Shown: positions 8,976 through 16,062 of the stretch, one piece after another
Layout of the letters: each line of letters opens with the position of its first letter
How positions within the stretch are numbered: position 1 is the stretch's first letter
DNA from: Paracoccaceae bacterium
Lineage (GTDB): Bacteria > Pseudomonadota > Alphaproteobacteria > Rhodobacterales > Rhodobacteraceae
Reading direction: 5' to 3'
NCBI GenBank assembly: GCA_026706985.1
Contig: JAPOXR010000032.1
Location: 1-64,000, forward strand
Length of the DNA: 64,000 bases
Program-made: the position numbers and the translations under genes
The notes under the pieces: model-generated
Database searches by the model: none
Told to the model about the DNA's origin: nothing
Seen by the model: the letters and a program-made list of their open reading frames with translations, nothing else

Positions 8976-8983
8976 CATTGTTT
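8976..8983. repeat. Transposon target-site duplication, left copy
   Basis: cattgttt directly abuts the left end of the transposon and is repeated exactly at 12534-12541 abutting the right end. Confidence 0.88.
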
Positions 8984-8992
8984 GGTAGTGTC

Positions 8993-9880
8993 TCACTTTG
9001 AAATTCTTTTCTTGTAGGATGTTGGCCGGTTAACCTTCGGCGCGTTGGCATCGATCAGCCCCACGATCCACTTCATGTCATGCAGTGTGTCGGTCAGGCC
9101 CGCTTCCATCGCGGGCGTCACCCGCAGTGTCCTGTGAATGCGGACGAAATTGTGATGCACGAAATACAGGCTCAGCATGTGGATATGGTTTTCCAGTTTC
9201 TTGCTGAATGCATTGGTCAGGCGGGTGAAACGGCGCATCCCCATCCGCATCGTCAGGTTGTGGCGTTCGACATGCGAAGTGCTGACATCGGCGCGGGCCG
9301 GTCTTCCTTCGATCGCTTTCTTGATTGTCCCGGAGCATTCAGCCGGCGAATATTTGCGCTCATGGCCGTTTGAACCGGTGCTGCCGCCATAGAGTTTGAT
9401 CAGCATGGCGTAGTCCACATCCCCGCCGAATGCGCCCTCAACGGCTTCCAGGTATGCTTTGTGCCCGTCCGTGGTGAGCCGGACGCGGTTGGCGAGGCGG
9501 GAGCGCAGATCGTCCATGAACCCGATCGCGGTTTCGCCGGTGCGGTCTCCGACTTCCCATGAAAGGATCAGCTTGCTGTCGCTGTCTATGGCTGTCCATG
9601 TCCAGACATCTCCCGCACCTTCGGGTGCGGCTCTGGCTGTCCTCACATTCTTCCCCTTGGCGTAACAGAACGACCAGATTTCGTCGCACTGCACTCTGCG
9701 GGCGTTCACTTTCCGGACGGTCATGTCATGGTATTCAGCACAGGCTTCACCGGCATCGATAAGCAGCTTGTTCACGGTGTTGACCGACACTCCGGCAGTC
9801 CGGGAGACCGCCCGCATGGACATCCCCTCAACCAGCATGCTGAGGATCATAATCCGTTTCTCCGCGGATAATCTGTTCAT
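8993..9880 (-). CDS. IS1-family DDE transposase
   Basis: Catalyses movement of the surrounding element. The N-terminal helix-turn-helix is visible in GMSMRAVSRTAGVSVNTV, typical of the single-ORF branch of IS1 rather than the frameshifted classical IS1. The catalytic core shows QCDEIWSF (first Asp), LTTDGHKAYLEAV (second Asp) and SHVERHNLTMRMGMRRFTR (final Glu). The start used is the ATG of MNRLSAEKR at 9880; a longer frame begins 7 codons upstream. The stop codon lies within the left terminal repeat. The frame is intact, so the element may be active. Confidence 0.88.
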   Translation of the reverse strand: MNRLSAEKRIMILSMLVEGMSMRAVSRTAGVSVNTVNKLLIDAGEACAEYHDMTVRKVNARRVQCDEIWSFCYAKGKNVRTARAAPEGAGDVWTWTAIDSDSKLILSWEVGDRTGETAIGFMDDLRSRLANRVRLTTDGHKAYLEAVEGAFGGDVDYAMLIKLYGGSTGSNGHERKYSPAECSGTIKKAIEGRPARADVSTSHVERHNLTMRMGMRRFTRLTNAFSKKLENHIHMLSLYFVHHNFVRIHRTLRVTPAMEAGLTDTLHDMKWIVGLIDANAPKVNRPTSYKKRISK

Positions 9881-10021
9881 ACTGACAATATGGGTGTTCA
9901 ATCCCTATTTGCCAAGCATAAGTTCAGTTTAATAATGATTCTATGGTTGCGGCAAATTGGCGTTTGATTATATCGTGAAGAGGCTAGAAATGCCGTCTTG
10001 GCCGTGTGGCGGGAGATGAAG

Positions 10022-10279
10022 ATGACAGAATCAGGGAGTCCGATCAGCAAAGAACTGGACTACTTCCGACGCCATCTTCAAGATTGGGAAGGTCACGAAG
10101 GAGAATACGTTCTGATAAAAGGTGAAAAAGCGGTGGATTTTTTCTCCAGCTACGATGACGCCTTGAAAAGGGGCTATCGGGAGTTTGGTTTGGAATCGTT
10201 TCTCGTCAAGCAGATCAGTGTGGTGGAATGCGCCTCCTTCATTTCCAGGAGCATTGTGCCGTGCCACATTTCACTCTGA
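10022..10279 (+). CDS. Small acidic protein paired with a retropepsin
   Basis: A protein of 85 residues (MTESGSPISKELDYFRRHL...) containing EYVLIKGEKAVDFFSSYDDAL, which resembles a small domain of unknown function often found beside retropepsin-like proteases. It may be the substrate or inhibitor of its neighbour, but that is inference. The ATG at 10022 is preferred because GGAG lies 6 bases upstream. It overlaps the protease gene by 19 bases and is cargo of the transposon. Confidence 0.65.
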   Translation: MTESGSPISKELDYFRRHLQDWEGHEGEYVLIKGEKAVDFFSSYDDALKRGYREFGLESFLVKQISVVECASFISRSIVPCHISL

Positions 10280-10707
10280 GCATTGAAGACAGAGGACCCC
10301 TTCTTAATGCCTTAATCTCGGTCAGCCAAGCGCGGTACAATACCTTGCGGAAACTGAACACGGACTTGCCCCATCCAGTGCCTGCAAGAGTTCTTGTGGA
10401 TACTGGAGCGAGCTGCACTTGTGTTGATCCAAGTGTTATACATGCGCTGAAGATACCACAAAGCGGGGAGACAAACGTATCTACACCGTCAACAGGAGGC
10501 GGCCCTGTTTTGGCAAAGCAATACGACATAGGATTGCAGATCTTTGCAGCCGAGACACAGCAACCGCTTGTTGTCAGAAATCTGGCTGTGATCGAATCTC
10601 CTCTCTTCAAGCAACAGGGAATTCATGCTCTCATTGGCAGGGATGTGCTGTCTAACTGTATTCTCGTCTACAATGGTGGAGCAAAACTATACACTCTTGC
10701 CTTCTAG
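10261..10707 (+). CDS. Retropepsin-like aspartic protease
   Basis: Single-domain aspartyl protease of the retroviral type, which would work as a dimer. The active site is VLVDTGASCTCVD, with DTGAS at residues 47-51; the second conserved block is GIHALIGRDVLSNCILVYNG, the usual hydrophobic-hydrophobic-Gly-Arg-Asp motif. The start is taken as GTG at 10261, with AGGAG upstream, giving MPHFTLSIED and 148 residues. An ATG at 10228 is the alternative. It overlaps the preceding acidic protein gene. Its role as transposon cargo is unknown. Confidence 0.82.
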   Translation: MPHFTLSIEDRGPLLNALISVSQARYNTLRKLNTDLPHPVPARVLVDTGASCTCVDPSVIHALKIPQSGETNVSTPSTGGGPVLAKQYDIGLQIFAAETQQPLVVRNLAVIESPLFKQQGIHALIGRDVLSNCILVYNGGAKLYTLAF

Positions 10708-10835
10708 ATTCTGCATTTAGGCTTGTGTGGGGCGATGTACTTCCGGCCTGATTGGACAAGGCCAATGCCACCGCTCATCTACCTCAACGCGCTCGCGAGC
10801 GGCTCTTGTGATCTCTCTGCGTCGTTGCAGCGTGA

Positions 10836-11129
10836 TCAGGCAGCAAGTTTCGCTTGCAGGTAATCCATGCCCCGGTTGCCCTTCACCGAATTGCAGTGGC
10901 CGCACAGCAGTTGCAGATTTCCGATGTGATCCGTGCCGCCTTTTGAACGCGGGATGATGTGGTCAACAGTGAGGTTCTGGGACTTGAAATGTGTCCGGCA
11001 GCCGTTGCAGTGGCCACCCTGTTCGCCATAAAGTACCTTGGCGTGTGATCTGTATGGCGGCAGTTTTCCAAGATCGGTGCGGTGCGGAATGTCGGTGCGG
11101 TGCGTCACTTCGCTATACTCGTAATACAT
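10836..11129 (-). CDS. HNH endonuclease
   Basis: Small metal-dependent nuclease. The zinc knuckle CxxC is in GHCNGCRTHF, the catalytic core is LTVDHIIPRSKGGTDHIGN (Asp-His then the Asn-containing segment), and a second CxxC is in LLCGHCNSVKG. The ATG at 11129 is preferred over the TTG at 11135 because MYYEYSEV looks like a natural start. It lies 6 bases after the methyltransferase stop on the same strand, so the two resemble a compact restriction-modification pair carried by the transposon. That pairing is inference. Confidence 0.85.
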   Translation of the reverse strand: MYYEYSEVTHRTDIPHRTDLGKLPPYRSHAKVLYGEQGGHCNGCRTHFKSQNLTVDHIIPRSKGGTDHIGNLQLLCGHCNSVKGNRGMDYLQAKLAA

Positions 11130-11135
11130 CCCCAA

Positions 11136-12122
11136 CTAACTCTTCATCCGCTTTTGGACCAGGTCGGCGGCCTTTTCCGAAATGTCAATCCCGATCCACC
11201 GCCGGTCCAGATACTCTGCGGCGATACAGGCGGTTGCGCAACCGCAGAAGGGATCAAGGACAATGTCGTTCTTGGCGCTGCTGGCTTCGATTATGCGCTG
11301 CAACAGGGCACGGGGTTTTTGAGTAGGATAACCAACGCGTTCCTTGGCACCCGCGATGCTAATGTCTGCCCACAAGTTCGACAGTGGCTTCCCCGGGTTG
11401 TCAGCCAAATAAACCTTGCGGCGTGGTACACTTCCCCTTACCGGCCAGTGAATTTGGCCGTCCTTCTCAAGTTCATCCAGCCGCTCTTTCGGAAACTTCC
11501 ACACATCAATAATTCCTTTCCACTCGAAATTATACCCACCGCCGGACAGAGTTCGCGCATGGAGCGGCGATGTCGTATATCGTCCACGATCATCTTTATT
11601 TGAATAGCGAGTAGCGATGTCGGTATCGGAGAGAGGAATACGTGGCGCTGTCCACGTCGCGCTGGAGTCAGCATAAAATAGCAGTGTGTCAGTCACACGA
11701 CCGTATCGGTGAGCGTCATTATGGGAGCCATAGCGTTGCCAAATGACTTCATTCCTGAATTTCTTTCTTCCCCATACGGCATCCATGACCAGTTTCAGGT
11801 AGTGGCTCATGGTAGGATCGCAGTGCAGATAGATTGAGCCAGACGGTTTCAGCAGCCTGCTCATTTCCAACAGCCGTGCCGCCATGTAGATCAGATAGGA
11901 CTTGTCGCTGTCCGTCATGGCCGCTTGGATCACACGCCATAACTTCGGATGCTTGGCCTCAATCAGATCCAGCCAGGCAATATCGACGTCATTCAGCGAC
12001 CAGGTATCCTTGAATTCCGCGCCTGCGGCCTCTGAACCTATCGGTGCGGCATAGTCGGCTTTTGAGTTGAAGGGCGGATCGAGATAAATCAGATCGACCG
12101 AAGCCGAGTTCATCCCCCGCAT
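11136..12122 (-). CDS. DNA N4/N6 methyltransferase, 5' end out of frame
   Basis: SAM-dependent adenine or cytosine amino-methyltransferase of the beta order: the catalytic motif DLIYLDPPFNSKADY comes first and the SAM-binding VLDPFCGCATACIAAE near the C-terminus. The annotated ATG at 12122 cannot be the native start: the codons before it read WTGDNLPI, the conserved lead-in of this family, and are open back to 12200 with no start codon. The natural start is probably the ATG at 12211, behind AAGGTGGA. From there a run of 13 C (minus strand, 12187-12199) puts the frames out of register, while 11 or 14 would join them. As sequenced, full-length translation is off, or the run length is a base-calling error. 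Confidence 0.85.
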   Translation of the reverse strand: MRGMNSASVDLIYLDPPFNSKADYAAPIGSEAAGAEFKDTWSLNDVDIAWLDLIEAKHPKLWRVIQAAMTDSDKSYLIYMAARLLEMSRLLKPSGSIYLHCDPTMSHYLKLVMDAVWGRKKFRNEVIWQRYGSHNDAHRYGRVTDTLLFYADSSATWTAPRIPLSDTDIATRYSNKDDRGRYTTSPLHARTLSGGGYNFEWKGIIDVWKFPKERLDELEKDGQIHWPVRGSVPRRKVYLADNPGKPLSNLWADISIAGAKERVGYPTQKPRALLQRIIEASSAKNDIVLDPFCGCATACIAAEYLDRRWIGIDISEKAADLVQKRMKS

Positions 12123-12186
12123 GATAGGGAGATTGTCACCTGTCCATATTGTCTGATTGGCCCAGTTCGGTTTTCCTGCCGAAAAT

Positions 12187-12199
12187 GGGGGGGGGGGGG
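12187..12199. repeat. 13-nt homopolymer tract at the 5' end of the methyltransferase gene
   Basis: Thirteen consecutive G on the plus strand. On the minus strand it lies between ATG 12211 (MSSL...) and the conserved methyltransferase frame. With 13 bases the frame from this ATG ends after about 33 codons; with 11 or 14 it continues into the methyltransferase. Such tracts are known sites of slipped-strand phase variation. Confidence 0.8.
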
Positions 12200-12203
12200 T
12201 AGA

Positions 12204-12431
12204 CTACTCATTCCACCTTGCCGACGCGGCGGCCAGTGCGATTTCGCTGCGCCGCTCCGGCGTCAGAGACTCGGCCCTGCGCTTGCCTCCGATGCGTCCG
12301 CCCTTGGCTTTGTTCGGCTGCCGGGGCTTGCCGAAGGTGTCATCCAGTTCACCGGTCGCAATCTTCGCGACCGCCACAGCGCATCCGACTACGTCCGACG
12401 GTCGGCGCTGTCCCTGCGGGCCTTTAGGCAT
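12204..12431 (-). CDS. Small basic protein upstream of the methyltransferase
   Basis: 75 residues, rich in Arg, Lys and Ala, with KGGRIGGKRRAESLTPERR followed by SEIALAAASARW. This tail recurs in many small uncharacterised, presumed nucleic-acid-binding proteins. Its last codons (AAT GAG TAG) contain the probable methyltransferase start codon ATG, so the two genes overlap and are likely coupled. It is the first cargo gene from the right end of the transposon. Function unknown. Confidence 0.6.
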   Translation of the reverse strand: MPKGPQGQRRPSDVVGCAVAVAKIATGELDDTFGKPRQPNKAKGGRIGGKRRAESLTPERRSEIALAAASARWNE

Positions 12432-12533
12432 GAACGGTGTTTCCTGATTTCTCTGTATCTATGATCTTATGGTAAACGTTAAATACCATATTTCTTACTC
12501 ATCGCCACCACGATTTCAAACTGAGACACTACC

Positions 12534-12541
12534 CATTGTTT
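12534..12541. repeat. Transposon target-site duplication, right copy
   Basis: cattgttt directly follows the right terminal repeat and matches 8976-8983 exactly. Confidence 0.88.
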
Positions 12542-12629
12542 GGGTCGGTAGGCAGTGTTGTGCATTCGTGCTTGCATGTATAAATGCTGTTGTCCAATTC
12601 GGCAGCTTTGAAGCAAACCCGGAGTGATC

Positions 12630-12896
12630 ATGCCGGATCTTTACAAGATCAACCTCCACATTCAGGAGCGCTTGGAAAAAAATACGCAAGACGAGGTTGG
12701 AGCAGTTGAAGCAGCTCAGTGGCTGGACCAGGCTGGCCTTCTTCCTGACCGGAAGAGAGGACTACCGCTCCGGAATCTCCTCCGCAAAGGTCGAATTGCA
12801 GGTCAGGAGCAGCGGCCCAACCATAAGGGTGGCCGGTGGTTCATCCGCCGTCTGGCAACATCCATGCATCCCGACGCGATCGTGCGTGCCAGATAG
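12630..12896 (+). CDS. Small HTH-like protein, possible partner of the HEPN-motif protein
   Basis: 88 residues. The ATG at 12630 has GGAG at 12621-12624. The stretch VGAVEAAQWLDQAGLL, then GLPLRNLLRKGRIAGQEQ and GRWFIRRL, looks like an excisionase or MerR-type winged helix, so DNA binding is plausible. The TAG at 12894-12896 is in the same frame as the next gene, and the frame stays open afterwards. Either this is a regulator with a separate downstream partner, or one longer gene has been split by a nonsense codon. Confidence 0.55.
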   Translation: MPDLYKINLHIQERLEKNTQDEVGAVEAAQWLDQAGLLPDRKRGLPLRNLLRKGRIAGQEQRPNHKGGRWFIRRLATSMHPDAIVRAR

Positions 12897-13022
12897 CAAC
12901 TTCGCTTTTATCTGCCCATTAAGCAGGACAATTTCCCGGAGGGCTGGCCGGTTCACCACGATTGCCCTTCGTTCTGGCAGGAACTTGGCAAGACGGTTGC
13001 GGCTTTCAGATATCTGGAACAG

Positions 13023-13502
13023 GTGCTCGCCGATACATGCTCGCATCTGCTTGTGACTGCCGAAGGCACAGGGGAAAGAGTGGCCGGCACAAGTGAAGCG
13101 TTTCAAACATGGTGCGGGCCGCAAACGGAAAGTATGAACCAGCTGACGCGGGCACTTGACGTGGCTCTGGCAGAAGATGCCAGGATTTGCCGGCACGTCC
13201 GCCGAGATCTGATTGGCTGTCTGGACAAACTCAGATCCTCTCGAAACGCAGTCTGCCACGGCCAATGGCTGGGAATAACGGGCAGCGGTTCAGCGTCATT
13301 CCATTTCCATTATTGGGAAGACGGGATCATCAAATCTTTCAGACGCACCATGAGCATTGAGAAACTTGTGGAAATCCGGGCGCAGACAGTCGATTTGATA
13401 TTCCGCATTTCCGAGACAGCAGGTGTTGCGGGTGCCGAATTTGGCCTTGCCGTGGTTTCGGCACGCAAACACGAGCCCCGGAATACTCCTCATATGTCAT
13501 GA
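13023..13502 (+). CDS. HEPN-motif protein (candidate RNase toxin)
   Basis: Unrecognised overall, but RNAVCHG at residues 74-80 of this frame has the R-x4-H pattern, with Asn after Arg, that marks HEPN-fold ribonucleases. It is flanked by helical sequence. GTG at 13023 is the first ordinary start, yet the upstream codons from 12897 to 13022 (for example PEGWPVHHDCPSFWQELGK) also read like protein, so the true N-terminus may be longer or joined to the upstream gene. An HTH-like protein beside a HEPN protein resembles a toxin-antitoxin arrangement. The function is inference from the motif. Confidence 0.5.
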   Translation: MLADTCSHLLVTAEGTGERVAGTSEAFQTWCGPQTESMNQLTRALDVALAEDARICRHVRRDLIGCLDKLRSSRNAVCHGQWLGITGSGSASFHFHYWEDGIIKSFRRTMSIEKLVEIRAQTVDLIFRISETAGVAGAEFGLAVVSARKHEPRNTPHMS

Positions 13503-13544
13503 ACAGACAGGTGCAACACCTTGACCGGACAGGGTGTCTGACAT

Positions 13545-13865
13545 ATGTTTATGTTCATGAACGGGGAGCCGGACGCAAGCAAACTCGACCGGCGGATCGC
13601 CGTGCTGGAGGAGCGAATGAACACGCATCAAGCCACATATGCAACTGCGCTTGAACGCATGGAACGCAGGATGGCCGAACGTGACACCAGGTTGACCGAA
13701 AACATGGCAAAGCGTGACGCCGAGATGGCAAAGCGTGACGCCGAGTTGGCAAAGCGTGACACCGAGATGGCAAAGCGCGAAACCCGCATGCTGCTGTCCA
13801 TCGCGGCAATGATTGGATTGGGAATCACGATCCTCGGCCTGATCCTGAACCTGATGCTCGCCTGA
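13545..13865 (+). CDS. Coiled-coil protein with C-terminal membrane anchor
   Basis: 106 residues. Residues about 18-85 form a long charged coiled coil, including MAKRDAE repeated in heptads at about 54-82, encoded by a near-exact 21-bp DNA repeat (13704-13787). A hydrophobic C-terminal helix follows (LLSIAAMIGLGITILGLIL). The shape suggests a tail-anchored inner-membrane protein with a cytoplasmic rod. Similar small proteins are common and uncharacterised. ATG codons at 13545, 13551 and 13557 are all possible starts. Confidence 0.6.
   Translation: MFMFMNGEPDASKLDRRIAVLEERMNTHQATYATALERMERRMAERDTRLTENMAKRDAEMAKRDAELAKRDTEMAKRETRMLLSIAAMIGLGITILGLILNLMLA
13704..13787 (+). repeat. In-frame 21-bp tandem repeat
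   Basis: Four units beginning atggcaaagcgtgac (one begins ttg). The first two are identical over 21 bp and the last is partial. Each unit adds one coiled-coil heptad to the encoded protein. Confidence 0.85.
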
Positions 13866-13898
13866 TATTTTCAGTTTCTCTTTCCAAGCGGCATTAGT

Positions 13899-13920
13899 GA
13901 CTGCCGGGTGAGCGGCAGTC
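13899..13920. terminator. Hairpin between convergent genes
   Basis: gactgccg and cggcagtc form a perfect 8-bp stem around a 6-base loop, in the 72-base gap between the convergent coiled-coil and SDR genes. There is no T-tract on either side, so a terminator role is only likely. Confidence 0.4.
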
Positions 13921-13937
13921 GGTTACAGGATGAGAGA

Positions 13938-14693
13938 TCAGTAGGTGGAGCGTCCACCTGAGAGGTCGAAGACGGCGCCGGTGGTGAAGCTGTTCTCCGC
14001 CGAGACCAGCCAGGCGACCATGTTGGCAATCTCCTCGACTTTCACAAAGCGTCCCCGGGGGATTTTCGACAGCATATATTCGACGAATTCGGCATCGACC
14101 TGTTCGAGAATTCCGGTGCGCGCCACCGCCGGGGTGATGCAATTGACGGCAATATCGTGGCCGGCAAGCTCTTTGCCCAATGATTTTGTGAGCGCTATCA
14201 CCCCGGCCTTCGCCGCCGAGTAATGGGCTGCATTCGGATTTCCGTCCTTGCCGGCGACGGAAGCGGTGTTGACGATGCGGCCATAGCCATTCCCGATCAT
14301 GATAGGTGCAATCGCCTTCAGGCAGTAGAAGACACTGTTCAGATCAATATCGATGACACGGCGCCACTCCGCGGGATCCATATCGGCGAGTGGTGCGTTT
14401 CTGCCCGCGACCCCGGCATTGGCGCAGAGAATGTCGATACGGCCGGCGAATTTTGAAGCCGTGGCAGCGGCGGTGCGGGCGACGCTGTCCCAGTCCGAGA
14501 CATCCACCGTTTCGGCGAATACATTGCCGAGGGGTGACAATCTGTCGACAGCCGTCCGGCTGTGTCCGGCGTCGATATCCCAGATCGCCACCGATGCGCC
14601 TGACCCGAGAAGCCGCCCGGCGATGGCGAAACCGATCCCCTGTGCACCGCCGGTGACGACGGCATTCTTCCCATCCAGGTCAATTCTGTTCAT
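13938..14693 (-). CDS. SDR-family oxidoreductase (FabG-like)
   Basis: NAD(P)-dependent short-chain dehydrogenase/reductase of 251 residues. The cofactor motif TGGAQGIG is at residues 14-21, the structural NAG is in ILCANAGVAG, and the active site is Ser in NTASVAG plus YSAAKAG (Tyr-x3-Lys). The Asp after the second strand (AIWDIDAG) suggests preference for NAD(H) over NADP(H), which is an inference. The ending (TTGAVFDLSGGRSTY) is typical of sugar- or hydroxyacid-acting members. It follows zapE by 26 bases on the same strand. The substrate is unknown. Confidence 0.88.
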   Translation of the reverse strand: MNRIDLDGKNAVVTGGAQGIGFAIAGRLLGSGASVAIWDIDAGHSRTAVDRLSPLGNVFAETVDVSDWDSVARTAAATASKFAGRIDILCANAGVAGRNAPLADMDPAEWRRVIDIDLNSVFYCLKAIAPIMIGNGYGRIVNTASVAGKDGNPNAAHYSAAKAGVIALTKSLGKELAGHDIAVNCITPAVARTGILEQVDAEFVEYMLSKIPRGRFVKVEEIANMVAWLVSAENSFTTGAVFDLSGGRSTY

Positions 14694-14719
14694 GCGGGAA
14701 TTCCCTTGTTCTGCGTCCG

Positions 14720-15790
14720 TCAGGCTGACCAGTCACCGCTCTGCATTTCGCGCAGGCGTGATGCGGTGCGCTGGAATTCGAATGATCCGGCACCTTCGAC
14801 ATAGAGCTTCTCCGGCTCCGCGGCGGCGGATGCGACCAAACGGGTTCTGGCCTCATACAGCGTGTCAATCAGCATGACAAAACGCCGCGCCTCGTTATAG
14901 TTGGATCTCGACAGCAGCGGAATATTCTCGATTATCAGCGCCTTCACATTTTTCGAGATGGCGAGAAAATCCGCCGGCCCGTAGGGCTGGCCGCATAACT
15001 CCCAGAATTCGGCGCGGGCGACACCGTTGCGGAATTGATCAAGCACCACCCGGCGGCCATTCACAAGCAGGCTGAACGGCTTCCCCGCACCGTCCGCCAT
15101 GCGTTGCCAGATACCGTCGATGGCCTCCGCCGCCGCCGGGTCCGCCGGTGTGAAATACATCTGTTCGCCGGCGAGCCGGTTCTGCCGGTAATCCGAACCC
15201 GGCGCGATCTCATGCACATCGAAACCGGATCGGATGAGATCGATGAAGGGCAGAAACAGGTGCCGGTTGAGCCCATCCTTATACAGGTCCTCGGGCGGAC
15301 GGTTCGAAGTCGTGCAGACCACAACCCCCTCCGCAAGCAGCGCTTCAAACAGCCGGCCGACAATCATGGCGTCGGCGATATCGTCGACCTGACACTCATC
15401 CAGGCAGAGCAGCGCCGCCTCTTCGGCGAGTTCCGCGGCAACCGGGGCAACGGCATCGCTGACGCCCGCCTTGCGCGCCTCATTCATCCGTGCATGCGCA
15501 TTCTGCATGAATTCAAGAAAATGCCGGCGCAACTTCCTCTCGGAACTGTTATGCGCGAAAAACATGTCCATGAGCATGGATTTGCCGCGCCCGACACCAC
15601 CCCAGAGATAAAGTCCCCGGGGCGGCGGCGCCTGCTTTGCAAACCCGAAGAGGCCGCGCTTCCGGCGTGGCGCATCCAGCTGACTGTCCAGCGCATTCAG
15701 CATCTCCACCGCCCGGAGCTGGCCGCTGTCAGTTTGCAGATCCCCGGCTGCTGTGAGCTTTTCATAGGCTTCAATGAGGCTGGACTGCAT
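14720..15790 (-). CDS. zapE: Cell division protein ZapE (AFG1-like ATPase)
   Basis: P-loop ATPase associated with the Z-ring during constriction in gamma-proteobacteria; the mitochondrial relative is AFG1/LACE1. Walker A is LWGGVGRGKSMLMD (about residues 63-76 from the chosen start), Walker B is LLCLDECQVDDIADA, and the sensor-like VVVCTTSNRPPEDLYKDGLNR follows, all diagnostic of the family. The start is taken at ATG 15790 (MQSSLIEAYEKL), which matches the family; the longer frame to 15829 adds 13 unlikely residues. Full length at 356 residues. Confidence 0.92.
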   Translation of the reverse strand: MQSSLIEAYEKLTAAGDLQTDSGQLRAVEMLNALDSQLDAPRRKRGLFGFAKQAPPPRGLYLWGGVGRGKSMLMDMFFAHNSSERKLRRHFLEFMQNAHARMNEARKAGVSDAVAPVAAELAEEAALLCLDECQVDDIADAMIVGRLFEALLAEGVVVCTTSNRPPEDLYKDGLNRHLFLPFIDLIRSGFDVHEIAPGSDYRQNRLAGEQMYFTPADPAAAEAIDGIWQRMADGAGKPFSLLVNGRRVVLDQFRNGVARAEFWELCGQPYGPADFLAISKNVKALIIENIPLLSRSNYNEARRFVMLIDTLYEARTRLVASAAAEPEKLYVEGAGSFEFQRTASRLREMQSGDWSA

Positions 15791-16062
15791 GTATGTGCCT
15801 GATTTTCTGTCGGCGCTGGTCTGAACCATGCCTTACGGGCAGAGTCCACACGGCGCAGACAGGCATTGGATTATCCGCTGACCGCAATTCGGTCGAAATT
15901 AAGCCGGCCATCGGTAACTGCGCTGACGCCCCGGAAGCGTGCCGGCACCCGGGGTGGGTACCGGCTGAATCCTCAACATGACTGTGGCGGTGGAAATCAT
16001 TCATGTTCAGGAGTTTCACGCGGTCGGGCGAATGCTGAGTGAGAAACAGTTGAGGTAAGTCC

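Larger units (their letters stand above)
8593..8983. other. Intergenic region holding the cobK scrap, left of the transposon
   Basis: Besides the cobK fragment (8722-8825) I see no gene. The promoter of the dprA-PRTase pair should lie close to 8600-8720. The stretch ends at the transposon target duplication. Confidence 0.4.
8984..12533. mobile_element. 3.55-kb IS1-family transposon with cargo genes
   Basis: Both ends are visible: ggtagtgtctcactttgaaat at the left and the inverse of ggtagtgtctcagtttgaaat at the right match at 20 of 21 positions, and 8-bp direct repeats flank them. One transposase gene lies at the left end. The rest is cargo: a small acidic protein, a retropepsin-like protease, an HNH nuclease, a DNA methyltransferase and a small basic protein. 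An element with one transposase and passengers between simple IS ends is a transporter IS. The exact duplication argues for recent insertion. Confidence 0.88.

Noticed and set aside
13704..13787. CRISPR-like array
   Set aside because: The repeat is 21 bp without spacers and encodes in-frame heptads.
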